Below, one piece after another: positions 11,839 through 23,200 of a stretch of DNA of 64,000 bases. The translations under genes and the position numbers were made by a program. Source of the DNA: Litoditis marina (Eukaryota > Nematoda > Chromadorea > Rhabditida > Rhabditidae); NCBI GenBank assembly GCA_964036275.1, contig OZ038434.1:27265511-27329510 (forward strand). Direction: 5' to 3'. The notes under the pieces are model-generated. The model was not told the DNA's origin. It did no database searches and saw only the letters and a list, made by a program, of their open reading frames with translations. Positions within the stretch are counted from its first letter, which is position 1. Every line of letters starts with the position of its first letter.

Positions 11839-13836
11839 ATGGAGGGACAGCAACAACAGGACACGAACATGCAGAATTTGCTGTTGGAATTGTTGAAAGG
11901 TCAACAAGAGCAATTCAAGCAACAAGAGGAGAGGATGAGGATTCAGCAAGAGCAGTTAGACATGCAAAGAGACCAGTTGAAGTTACTTCAAAGTGGTGTT
12001 GCTAATGTTCAAGAAGATCGTAGTGGTACGAGTGTTGGATCTCCGATAACGACTGCAGCCCGATTGATGAGTGATTTGAATGCAAGGCTGACAACCTTTG
12101 TATTTGATCCTGAGAGTGATCTCACATTCTCACGTTGGTATGATCGATACGGTGAAGTGTTCACTGTTGACGGTGCACTGTTGGATGATAAATCTAAAGT
12201 GAGACTGTTGGTTGGCAAACTGTCGAATGAAGTTTTCGATCGTTACAAGAGTCATATTCTGCCAAAGACCACGGCTGAGTTGGAGTTTGCTGAAACTCTG
12301 GAAATTTTGAAAGAGATGTTTGATGTGAAAACATCAGTATTCACGGAGAGATACAATTGTCTCAAGCTCGAGAAGATTGAATCGGAAGATTGTATGGAGT
12401 ACACTGGTCGGGTGAATGAACAGTGTGAGAGAGCAAAACTCCAGGAGCTTGACAAAGATGGTTTGAAGGCATTGTTCTGGATATCTGGTTTGAAGTCAAA
12501 CAGAGATAATGACCTGAAGACAAGACTGCTCATGTTTTTGGACAGGCGGTACGCAGACAAGCAAGCTGTAACGTTGAGAGACCTGTATAAGGAGTGTGAC
12601 AGTTGGTTGAACATCAAGCGAGAGGCGAAGATGGTTCAAAGTGATTCCCATCGAGTGTATGCGGTAGAGTCACAGCTTCAAGGTCAAGATCAAGTTGAGC
12701 ACATTGGTAGATTGTGCTGGAACTGTGGAAAGGATGGTCACTTATCGAGACACTGTAAGGCCAAAAAGTGGACGTGTGGCAAGTGCAAGAGGAGCGGTCA
12801 CAAGCAGGAGTTTTGTGAGCAAATAGCCAAGTACACTGCTAACTCATCTGGAAGAGCTCGTGTGAACAACTCGGTTGTTGTCGAGTCTTCAGAGAAGAAG
12901 CTGAAGGTGAACGCTGTGAGACGTTACCTACCAGTAGATATCGAAGGAGTGAAAATCGATTTTCAATTCGATACTGGTTCGGACGTGACATTGTTGAATG
13001 TACACGATTGGAAGAAGCTTGGTAAACCTAATCTTGAAAAGTCCCGAGTTCGAGTTGCAGATGCCAATGGAAAGACTATAAGAGTGCTTGGCAAACTGAG
13101 CTGTGATTTCAAGATGAAAGGTGAATACGGTACTGGTTGTGCTTATGTTTCTCATGCAAGTAGTCTGGTTGGCCTTGATTGGTTAACGCAGAACGAGAAC
13201 ATAAAGTATTACCTAGAGATGATGACTGGTCAAAGTGTGAAAGATCGATCGAAGGAATGTACCAACAGCTCGTTGAAACCTCAAGTGAGTGAGAAGGTGC
13301 AGAGTGTTGTGACAAAGGTTGAGGCCAAGAAAGAGCTCAACAAGCACGAAAGTTCATCGATCAGTGTCAGCGAAATGTCATCTTCGCAAAGGAAATGGAA
13401 TGATAGAGTCTATGTGGACATTGTGGGTCCCGTGAAAGGTCTATCATACTTAGTTCTCGAGGATTCTGAAACTAAGTGGACTGATGTGGCAGAGATGAAA
13501 GACTGCACATCGAAAACAACAGCTTCCACTTTGTCAGAAGTGTTCAAGTTGATTGGAAAAACGCCGAAGACCATTCTTACTAGTCTTAGTACGCAGTTCG
13601 TGGCGGAGCAATTCCGTAGAGAATGTGTTCAGAATGGTATAAGGCAGGAACAGTCGTTGTTCAACTCTGAGTCTTCTAGATTTGCACATGTATTGTGGCA
13701 AAAGTTGAAGGAGGAGAAGAGGGTGCCTAGTGATGATGAATTGGCAGAAATGCGTGAGAACTATGAAGATCCACATAGTAGTGTTGAGGTTGACAATGGT
13801 TTTGTCAACACGAACATGGCTATGTCCCGTTGCTGA
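11839..13836 (+). CDS. Gag-protease polyprotein with degenerate integrase remnant
   Basis: 665 residues from the first ATG (11839); the frame is open upstream to 11770 without an ATG. Residues 1-60 are Gln/Glu-rich and probably coiled coil. About 70-270 is a Gag region typical of nematode Gypsy elements (WYDRYGEVF, LPKTTAELEF). Two CCHC zinc knuckles start near residues 293 (CWNCGKDGHLSRHC) and 313 (CGKCKRSGHKQEFC). A retroviral-type aspartic protease motif FDTGSD lies near 377-382. After a short linker an integrase-core-like stretch starts near 520 (VYVDIVGP); the place where the second catalytic Asp is expected reads TSLSTQF, with Ser instead. Reverse transcriptase and RNase H, normally between protease and integrase, are absent. 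The frame itself is intact. Confidence 0.9.
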   Translation: MEGQQQQDTNMQNLLLELLKGQQEQFKQQEERMRIQQEQLDMQRDQLKLLQSGVANVQEDRSGTSVGSPITTAARLMSDLNARLTTFVFDPESDLTFSRWYDRYGEVFTVDGALLDDKSKVRLLVGKLSNEVFDRYKSHILPKTTAELEFAETLEILKEMFDVKTSVFTERYNCLKLEKIESEDCMEYTGRVNEQCERAKLQELDKDGLKALFWISGLKSNRDNDLKTRLLMFLDRRYADKQAVTLRDLYKECDSWLNIKREAKMVQSDSHRVYAVESQLQGQDQVEHIGRLCWNCGKDGHLSRHCKAKKWTCGKCKRSGHKQEFCEQIAKYTANSSGRARVNNSVVVESSEKKLKVNAVRRYLPVDIEGVKIDFQFDTGSDVTLLNVHDWKKLGKPNLEKSRVRVADANGKTIRVLGKLSCDFKMKGEYGTGCAYVSHASSLVGLDWLTQNENIKYYLEMMTGQSVKDRSKECTNSSLKPQVSEKVQSVVTKVEAKKELNKHESSSISVSEMSSSQRKWNDRVYVDIVGPVKGLSYLVLEDSETKWTDVAEMKDCTSKTTASTLSEVFKLIGKTPKTILTSLSTQFVAEQFRRECVQNGIRQEQSLFNSESSRFAHVLWQKLKEEKRVPSDDELAEMRENYEDPHSSVEVDNGFVNTNMAMSRC

Positions 13837-13837
13837 A

Positions 13838-13992
13838 GCTGTCTACAGCTATGTTTTGTTGCTGATGCTGTCTACAGTGAACAACCTCTCAAGTCTCGTT
13901 GCTGAAGCTGTCTACAGCGAACAATCCCATATGTAAAACTGAAGCTGTCTACAGCGAACACTCTCTTATGTGAACCCGAAGCTGTCTACAGC
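13838..13992 (+). repeat. Five short hairpin repeats 3' of the gag-pro frame
   Basis: GCTGTCTACAGC (5-bp arms, 2-nt loop) occurs at 13838, 13867 (last base T), 13917, 13954 and 13981, usually preceded by GAA. Spacing is 27-50 bp. The repeats lie between the stop codon and the polypurine tract, that is, in the 3' untranslated part of the element RNA. Possible roles are RNA packaging, export or stability; none is shown. Confidence 0.85.
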
Positions 13993-14054
13993 CGATCATT
14001 TTGTATCCAATTGTTTCACATCTCCCCCAAATGTTAGTTCTCAAGAAAGGGAGG

Positions 14055-14291
14055 TGTTGTGTGGTTACACACAAGTCTATTTCATTCCTGTGTAACATGT
14101 TAACTGTTTAGCATATTTGCGCACACGTGTAAAGTAACGTGTCGCGTTTCTCGTCTATCAAGAGTATTGTATCTGCTGCCTACGAATAAACCGGTCTTCC
14201 TCACCAGTCTCCTTGCTTGTACAGGTATAAACCTTGGTGTTAATATCTTTGTGTGTTATTAGTGTTGATCCTATGTGGTAAGGATACAACA
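14055..14291 (+). repeat. Right LTR
   Basis: 237 bp, the same as the left LTR, preceded by the polypurine tract and followed by the TATTC target duplication and the resumed satellite. Confidence 0.92.
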
Positions 14292-16150
14292 TATTCATAA
14301 AGAAATACTTATTACTAAAACAGACAAAACTTTGGATATTTCTATTGATAATGTCAAATTCCATTTCTTTAACGTCAACAATATTCGATAACCTCTGGAG
14401 TTTGTTAGTGAATTGAGCTGAATGCAGATATAGTTTGGAGCTGTTTTGGGAGGGGAAAATCTCACAAGTCTAGAGATATTCATAAAGAAATATTTATTAC
14501 TAAAACAGACAAAACTTTGGATATTTCTATTGATAATGTCAAATTCCATTTCTTTAACGTCAACAATATTCGATAACCTCTGGAGTTTGTTAGTGAATTG
14601 AGCTGAATGCAGATATAGTTTGGAGCTGTTTTGGGAGGGGAAAATCTCACAAGTCTAGAGATATTCATAAAGAAATATTTATTACTAAAACAGACAAAAC
14701 TTTGGATATTTCTATTGATAATGCCAAATTCCATTTCTTTAACGTCAACAATATTCGATAACCTCTGGAGTTTGTTAGTGAATTGAGCTGAATGCAGATA
14801 TAGTTTGGAGCTGTTTTGGGAGGGGAAAATCTCACAAGTCTAGAGATATTCATAAAGAAATATTTATTACTAAAACAGACAAAACTTTGGATATTTCTAT
14901 TGATAATGTCAAATTCCATTTCTTTAACGTCAACAATATTCGATAACCTCTGGAGTTTGTTAGTGAATTGAGCTGAATGCAGATATAGTTTGGAGCTGTT
15001 TTGGGAGGGGAAAATCTCACAAGTCTAGAGATATTCATAAAGAAATATTTATTACTAAAACAGACAAAACTTTGGATATTTCTATTGATAATGTCAAATT
15101 CCATTTCTTTAACGTCAACAATATTCGATAACCTCTGGAGTTTGTTAGTGAATTGAGCTGAATGCAGATATAGTTTGGAGCTGTTTTGGGAGGGGAAAAT
15201 CTCACAAGTCTAGAGATATTCATAAAGAAATATTTATTACTAAAACAGACAAAACTTTGGATATTTCTATTGATAATGTCAAATTCCATTTCTTTAACGT
15301 CAACAATATTCGATAATCTCTGGAGTTTGTTAGTGAATTGAGCTGAATGCAGATATAGTTTGGAGCTGTTTTGGGAGGGGAAAATCTCACAAGTCTAGAG
15401 ATATTCATAAAGAAATATTTATTACTAAAACAGACAAAACTTTGGATATTTCTATTGATAATGTCAAATTCCATTTCTTTAACGTCAACAATATTCGATA
15501 ACCTCTGGAGTTTGTTAGTGAATTGAGCTGAATGCAGATATAGTTTGGAGCTGTTTTGGGAGGGGAAAATCTCACAAGTCTAGAGATATTCATAAAGAAA
15601 TATTTATTACTAAAACAGACAAAACTTTGGATATTTCTATTGATAATGCCAAATTCCATTTCTTTAACGTCAACAATATTCGATAACCTCTGGAGTTTGT
15701 TAGTGAATTGAGCTGAATGCAGATATAGTTTGGAGCTGTTTTGGGAGGGGAAAATCTCACAAGTCTAGAGATATTCATAAAGAAATATTTATTACTAAAA
15801 CAGACAAAACTTTGGATATTTCTATTGATAATGTCAAATTCCATTTCTTTAACGTCAACAATATTCGATAACCTCTGGAGTTTGTTAGTGAATTGAGCTG
15901 AATGCAGATATAGTTTGGAGCTGTTTTGGGAGGGGAAAATCTCACAAGTCTAGAGATATTCATAAAGAAATATTTATTACTAAAACAGACAAAACTTTGG
16001 ATATTTCTATTGATAATGTCAAATTCCATTTCTTTAACGTCAACAATATTCGATAACCTCTGGAGTTTGTTAGTGAATTGAGCTGAATGCAGATATAGTT
16101 TGGAGCTGTTTTGGGAGGGGAAAATCTCACAAGTCTAGAGATATTCATAA
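14292..16150. repeat. 185-bp satellite array, right block (~10 monomers)
   Basis: Continuation of the same satellite in the same phase as the left block, so the LTR element landed inside one monomer. Monomers are almost identical. One T-to-C variant (GATAATGCCAAATTCC) occurs near 14723 and again near 15648, exactly five monomers (925 bp) apart, suggesting a higher-order duplication. Confidence 0.95.
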
Positions 16151-16560
16151 CTAAAATCGACCGGAACTTGGATATTACTATTGATAATGTCAAATTCCAT
16201 TTCTGTAACGTCATCAATCTTCAATAATCTCTGGTTTGTCAGTGAAATAAGCTGAATGCAGGTAGAGTTTCAAGCTCTTTTAGAAGGGGAAAATCTCACA
16301 AGTCTAAAAGTATTTTTAGCTAAGTAGGCCAAAGCTTGGTTATCACCATTGATAATGTCAAAATTCATTCTTGTAACGTCATCAATCATTAACTTTATTT
16401 TTGTAAAGTCATCAATCTCCAATAAACTCTGGAGTTTGTCCGTGAATTGAGCTGAATGTAGATATAGTTTGAAGTTGTAATAGGAGGGAAGTCTAGAAAT
16501 ATTCATAGCTAAAATCGACTGAAACTTGGATATTTCTGATGATAATGTCAAATTTCATAA
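16151..16560. repeat. Diverged edge of the 185-bp satellite
   Basis: Two to three shortened, diverged monomers (GGAAAATCTCACAAGTCTA, GAGCTGAATG) with indels, ending near a short AATAATAAT tract. Diverged edges around a homogenised centre are the usual result of unequal exchange. Confidence 0.8.
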
Positions 16561-18900
16561 CAATAAAAATAATAATAATAACTAAACTTGGCATCGTAGC
16601 CTAACTCGGAAGGTTCTGGCCCAATCCGGGTACCGGGCGCTCTAGTGTTTTCTGTTTGCGAAGCCTCCTCAACGGTTTCTGTCTTCACTGTCTTATTTAG
16701 CTTTTTTCTCCGTGTTTTCTTTCACCATAATTTGAGTCACATTCTTATTTCCAGCTGTCGCAGCGTTGTCTATTTTTGAATTCATCCTTTACATAAACGA
16801 GGGAGGATCTTTGAAATGTATAAAAAAAATCTTCGCGAGGTAGATTTAGCTTGTGACTTTTGATTCCAGCGTGCTTGTCTCGATGATGAGACAATTTTCT
16901 TTGTCTGGAAAGTGAAAACCTGTCGCGAATGGTGCAGTAAGAACTAGAGAGCGCCCTAATTTTCGAACGCAAATCACGAAACTCGAGTAAAGAGTGAACT
17001 GATTCAAATATCATCGTTGTGCGCTACTGTGTTCACTCTAACTTACAGCTGGCTCACTTTTGCACTATTCTGTTCACTCGATGTAACGCTGGCTCATTTG
17101 TCCTCGAAGATGGTTTCATCGTTCTCGTCCTTCATCGTTCTCGCGGACTGACTCTTCATATGCGTTGTTTGAATTGAGACACTGACCGAGAAAGTGTATT
17201 CCTTTTGTCAGTTTTCACAGTTTCGTGAGCTGCGCTTTTAACGGATTATACTCATTCTGTGATAAAACGCAGTATATACACATATTTCTCTGAATTGTCA
17301 CCATTTTGACATAAACGGCTAGATTAAAGCGAGCTTGCGTAGAACGCGAGGTCTAACCGTCCCGCCCAAAACGCGTAACTCAGTTATTGCCACTCAGAGA
17401 GGAAAAAAAGTTGGCGCCAATTATTCGGAGTTTGTTTCTATAGAAACCAACGTAAGCCAAGAAAAACAAAATTTGAACGTTTCGACTCGAGAATCATAGT
17501 TATCAGCAACCGAAATGGCCACTTCAATTATTGACAATCAATTTAAAAAAAGAAAACACCTTCATTTGTTCGCGTAAAAATACAAATATTGTATTTCCTG
17601 TAACTGAAGCAGGATTATAAGCAGTGAATGCGTTTTTCTGTCAAAGACTGTTAGAACAGGTGCTGATTCGTCAGAGTTTTAGCCACGAACTCGCAGAGCC
17701 GAGGGTCGTAATTTGACGTTTGAGACTCTTATTTTTAGAGTTTTTATTGCCTATAACTTATGACAATGCAATACATCTTATAAGTTATAACAATGAAACA
17801 CATTCAATTTGGGTATAACACATGTTAACTACTTTGGTTGGAGGAGTGATAAAGATGTTTTCTCGTGCAAATCACAAAAACATGATAGGAAACCGTCATT
17901 GAAAACTTTTTTTGACTTTTGCTCATATTCTGAATTCTTTGCCGACTGGCAAAATACTGCATATGGTTCAAAGAAAAAGGAAGAAAACCCTCAAAAAGAG
18001 TTTTTGGGTCATGGTATTCACCGCTTTTCATTGGCTTCAATTGGTAAGATAGGATGTCCAATTGGATGGATCCCCTGACTGAGCAGACCTCCTTCAAAAT
18101 ACAATCAACCATTATTGTGAAATGCACGGAGAAGCGAATTCAAGTAAATCATTCCTTTATTGAGATCTTGGTAAAACAGACAAAATTCGGTTAATTTCAT
18201 TTTTACAAAGATAGCGTGTAATTGTGTGAAATACAAAGAAAATTATCTATAATTTTTTTAATGAGTTTAATCTACAAGATTTTCGCAAGTGTTACTTTGT
18301 AAGATTGCTTCAATCCAATCGCGGTCGTTAAAAACAAATAACTTAGCGCAGCTATCATCGTCATCGCGGATAGGTCTTTTATTGGCATGCCGCTCTGTGT
18401 TGTCGGATAGTTCGAGAAACGCATACCAGTGCAATGATTGGCTAGTTCTGGTGACATTTCATGTTTATGATGCTAGGTGATCGGTCAATTCGAGTAACAA
18501 ACAAAAAAAAATGTCGATGTAGAAAAGGGTGGGTAGTTTTTGGGGGGATTTCCTGGGGTGGGGTAAAAAAAATAGTAAAGTATAAATTGGTCGGTGCGTG
18601 GTAATGAAGAGATTTCATCTACCTATGCATGTATTATTGTGAGCTCTCTGTTTTTTAGTTCGTTCCTTGCTCTATCATCTTCTCTCTCGCTTTCTCTATC
18701 ACCTGCGCAGCTGACTTTTTATGGTCGCGCCGCGAGAGATAGCCAGTCGGGGTTATTCAAAAACTGTGCCGGTCTTCAAACGGAGGGGGCATATACTACT
18801 ATTCGAATTATAGAAGAAAAACGTCTAACCACAAAAAAAAACAGGGAAAACCAAATAAAAACTGAAAATGCGAAAACAGGTGAAGGCGAAGAGGTCAATC
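16561..18900. other. Intergenic, no supportable gene
   Basis: About 2.3 kb. A minus-strand frame (16745-17014) and a plus-strand frame (17809-18078) lack recognisable domains or convincing splice context. Nothing else is identified. Confidence 0.4.
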
Positions 18901-18901
18901 A

Positions 18902-19150
18902 ACTGATTTGGGCTGTGCAAATACGGAGAGCAACGTGGGAGCAAAATAAATATCATAATGGGTGCCAAATTCATAAACTTCTGCCCCACGTCGGAATCGA
19001 AACTGCGAGCAAATTACTTGTAGCAGGGCGCTAACCACTGCGCCATTAGTGCACATAACCAGCGAGCTTTGGAATAGAAGACATGTGTACGTACACAGCG
19101 GAAAGTGAGATATACAGTACCCTCCCCCCTTTCCGTTGGCGACGACTATA
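18902..19150 (-). mobile_element. tRNA-derived SINE-like element, family 1 (copy 1)
   Basis: On the minus strand a tRNA-like unit has an A box (TTAGCGCCCTGCTACAAGT region after GCGCAGTGG) and B-box-like text, followed by CCGACGTGGGG and a tail TTATGAATTTGGCACCC. Upstream of the tRNA part is a conserved head (GAGGGTACTGTATATCTCAC, then a CGCTGTGTACGTACACATG-like stretch). The same layout recurs at 33145, 42118 and 61748, so this is a dispersed family and not a functional tRNA gene. Confidence 0.75.
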
Positions 19151-20262
19151 TGGTCAGTTTCGAATGTATATGATACAAAGAGTTCGAAAACCAACTTCAG
19201 AAAACCACTGTGAAAACTGTTGCTGTAAAACGTGGCGAAACGGTATATTTCTTAATTTTCAACAATAAAAGTATTTTTGGCTTGTAACTGTAATGGAGTA
19301 TAACGTTTAACGGACTACAAACTCAAAAATGGAAGGGCTGATTTTTTTGAATGTAAAATTTGAAAAAGAGCGGCGGTTTATTAAGGAACTAATATTGATG
19401 TCGAACGTTTTTCTTCATCAAGAACACCTGGGCAAAACCAAACATTGCAGCATTTGCATAAGCTAGCGTGTTTAGGTTACATAAGTCTTACCATTATGTG
19501 AAGTTGTTACTCGTTCGATTAGATTCCAATAGATTTGCCCACTCAGTTTTTCAATACAAGCGTTTCAATGTATGTTGCCCTACCCCGCTGTGTTTGTAGT
19601 TTTATTGGTTCTTTGTTGGCTCAAATTTATGAGTAATGGCGTGTGTCGAGGTCGAACTACAACCAGTTCTAACCATTTCTAATACACAAGTTTTACATAT
19701 AGTTCCTTTCACCAATCGATGACTTTCTACAGTAATCTTTCGAAAACTAAAACGCATTTATCTAATCAACAAACCGGATTTAAGATTAACTTTTGTTGTA
19801 TGCTTGTAATACCCGAAGTGGAAAACTAAATCACAGAGTTTACACTATGTACAACACCTACAAGATATGATAAATTCACTTTAAAGTTTTATTATCTCAC
19901 TGTAGAGGGCTATTGTTGCGTGAAACAGACTATATCAAACATAAATTCTCATTGATATACGTTAAGCACTATAGTGTAATTCAGAGCAACATCAACATAG
20001 CAGTTTGAGTACGGAAAAAGGCGCAGCTTCTAAAAGTGAAGTGTGAACTTTAAGTGAACTGTGAACAATGAACTGATTTGGGCTGTGCAAATACGAAGAA
20101 CAACGTGGGAGCAAAATAAATATCATAATGGGTGCCAAATTCATAAACTTCTGCCCCACGTCGGAATCGAAAAATTATGTCAAAAAAACTATATAGGGTT
20201 TGCTGTCACCAAAATTCTCACTTTCTAATCTGGAATTTTGAAGTTCTTAACATTTTTACAGT
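19151..20262. other. Upstream region of gene A
   Basis: No gene seen. 20072-20170 repeats the 18902-19000 sequence (CTGATTTGGGCTGTGCAAAT onward, including the SINE tail) and then stops, so a roughly 100-bp piece was locally copied. 20173-20215 (TATAGGGTTTGCTGTCACC) has an inverted partner near 26172-26216. Confidence 0.5.
20253..20262 (+). promoter_or_regulatory. Possible SL1 trans-splice acceptor of gene A
   Basis: TTTTTACAG ends at 20261, one base before the ATG at 20263. An acceptor this close to a start codon without an upstream exon is typical of nematode spliced-leader addition. Confidence 0.5.
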
Positions 20263-23200
20263 ATGTTCGATTGGTTTCTCGTAACATACGACAATTTTGT
20301 GTCATCCGGAAACCTTTGGCCAATTTTGTCCGAAAATCGAACTTGGGCTTCGGATATAGCTCATTTCGACACGAAATTACTGGATGGACCGTTTTTCATG
20401 GAGAATGAAAACTTCTCATTGTACATACTCTCGGCCATACTAGGTAAGGACATTCCAAACAATCTTAATGTTTCACTCATAGTGTTGATATACCCTAGAG
20501 AAGTAGCAAAGCTCTAATTCAATTGAAAGTGGTCAGGAACAATGACGCGGATTTTCTGCGGTTAAAAAGCTACAAAATCGAGAACACGCAGATCGATGAG
20601 GGTACAGACAGGACATGCTGCGTCTCTCTAACCTGCACACTCTCTCGTCGTGAACACTACAAAAATGTTTTTCTGAGTGGGAAGAAGTTGTTTGAGTGCA
20701 GTGCGATTATGGGCTAGCAGCTGAATGAGAAAGTGTAGATCAAAGGTGCGCAAATGAGTTGGTCGCTCCGTTGTGTACAAAACCTCTGACTGCGCCGTAT
20801 CTCGTTCAGGTTACAAAATCCGCGTCGAGTCATGACACGTTCCGAAAATTTCAGTTCAACTGACGAGCTATAACATTTTCGCCAGAAACCGCGACACTAA
20901 TTAAAAAAAGATTACCTAGTTTTATTTAGTTTTATTTAAACACCCTTTTCCATTCAAAAAAGTCCAATTCACTCTTAAGTTTGTATTTTCAGCCATACCG
21001 TCGCTAATTCTCTACTTCGAGACGATTAGAGTGATTACATATTCTCCATTGAAATCTCAATCGTTTTTCAGACATTATCTGCTGGACGCGTATGTGGTAA
21101 TAGTTAAACTTGAATGAAAATTCAAAAAAATTAAAACTAATTTACAAGTAAGAACACGTGAAAGAAATTTAAGGACGGGCTGTTTCTACGATTAAAGAAA
21201 GAAATAAGTACAAAGAAGAAAAAACACCCCTTTTTACACCTAGCGTGTCTATTGCAGACTTCCGAAACAATAAAAATAATAGCATAATTAATTGTCTTAA
21301 AAAAGACAATCCAGTTTAAACTATGGTTCAAACCAGTTGTATGTACGGTTCAATCAATCATACATACCTAAACCCAACACTCATTTCGAACGTACCATTT
21401 TCATTTTCAATTTCAATTTTCACCTGAGACTGATTACGGTGTGAAGTGAGCCGATTGAACCAAGCCTCAAATGAAACTTTAAATAAAAAAACAATGATTC
21501 ATACGCATAGCTGAAACACCTGTGGTTTGCATTATTCAATTCAAGATTTCAAACCCCGGAAGGATGTGACTTAGCAGTGTTGAACTTGCTCAATGATAAA
21601 GTCTCGAATACTTCGAGACATAATACTATGAAAATATTAAGACACTGCAGCGAGGCGATGAAACTGTTAAGATGGTCCTAAGCAATAAGTGATGGTAATA
21701 AGTGGTACGTATTGCCTTTACGCGAGAAATGTAGCTTTTTCCATGTCAATACTATGAACAATCGACTAATAACCTATTTTCAGAACATTCTGTTTCTGGT
21801 ACTGGACTGGGTGCTCACCCGTTTACCATTGTGTACTGTATGCCGTTCTTGTGTGGTGTATATGCCACTTGGTTTTCATTTGACATTTTTGTATTTTCTC
21901 TTGGTTTACACAAAAATATGGCAGATTTTGTCGGCGACGCACGTTGTTTTCAATAGATGGACTGCGGTGTATTTTCCGTTGAAATATAAAAAAGTGAGTT
22001 TTCATCACGAATGGTGATGAGAATAGTGATTGAAGGGACCGTACCTCTCTAATTTAATTATTTGAGTTGTCAGTGGCCACATGGGGACAAAAAGGAACAA
22101 TTCAATCGAAACTAGTGAAATATTTCCTATCTTATGACCTTTTTGGTCCAACTTGAGTACGGCAATGTGGCGTAAGCCACAGCACGTACCTATTTTCATG
22201 CAGACGCGCAGAAATTGTCCGCAAAACGTCCGTAAAACGTATCATAAATGTTAACACGTAACAGTTGATATTTGTAAGGGTGTTTAAGTTATTTATATCT
22301 ATTTTTGTTCTGATTAAGATTGACGTTGTGTGTACTAAAAACAATTTCATAATTCGACCAAAATCTTTGCGATACAGTAACCCTAAGGATGGTTTGGTTC
22401 ATAAACGGCTTGGTTCTCGACCGATTTTCTTTTTTCTTTTCATTGTAATATTAAGGGACCACCAGTACACTATCAAATCAATATCTTGAATTTTTGATCC
22501 AAATAATCGAGAAACGGTCTTTAAAGAGGGCCAGCAGAAACAAAGTTGCTACGAAAAGGCTGCTCAAGAGAACTTCTTTCACCTCTAGCTACCTCTTTTA
22601 ATTCGAAATACGTGCACCTAACTAGGAATGAATGAATTTATAACGCAAGTGAAGCGGGGAGCAAAAAAAATAGTTAAGAATCGAAAGATAATTGGACATG
22701 TAAAAACAGTACGGGACTAGCAGATGATGCACATATTTTGTCCTGATTTTGCACGCGCTATGTTATGTTTAGGTTTTCCCGGGGTAACTGATTTATCATA
22801 CCCCCTGACCTATCTATCAGTCTCTAATGGACTAAACTGGAATGGCAAATGCCAACTCCGCTCATTTATTGATTTTTATACTTTTAGCTCTGGCGCTCAC
22901 ATCTTATTTCATCTTGGCTCCTAATGTTCACCCTCTCTTTTGCGAATACGTGGTATGTTCTGCCATCTCAAGCGTATTACCGATATTTTGGAAGTGGCTT
23001 GGGCTTCGGCATGGACTATACGAAACCCTTCAGAGAGGTGAATATAAACAAAAACTCTAATTAAATATTTACAGAACGGAAGAATAGTTAAGAGAAAACT
23101 ATAGATAGTACGTTTTGCCTTTAGCCCAACTTTTTAAATTCGAACCAATCAGAAATGTCGAGTAACACGTGACAAAACGCAGGTACCAACTGATACCATA

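Larger units (their letters stand above)
11235..14296 (+). mobile_element. LTR retrotransposon (Ty3/Gypsy-type), RT-deleted
   Basis: A 3052-bp element (11240-14291) with 5-bp target duplication TATTC at 11235-11239 and 14292-14296. The 237-bp LTRs (11240-11476 and 14055-14291) begin TGTTGT, end ACAACA and appear identical, so insertion is recent. A likely primer binding site starts with TGGCGATCAGG at 11481, four bases after the LTR; the priming tRNA was not identified. A polypurine tract (AAGAAAGGGAGG, 14043-14054) precedes the right LTR. The single open frame has gag, zinc knuckles, protease and a degenerate integrase core, but reverse transcriptase and RNase H are missing. It is therefore a non-autonomous derivative that would need helper enzymes. 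Confidence 0.93.

Noticed and set aside
11487..11870. 127-codon minus-strand ORF in the LTR element
   Set aside because: Antisense to the leader and gag start; no domain.
10220..16217. Repeated 84-residue minus-strand ORFs
   Set aside because: They follow from the 185-bp satellite; the period is not a multiple of three, units overlap each other, and there is no gene context.
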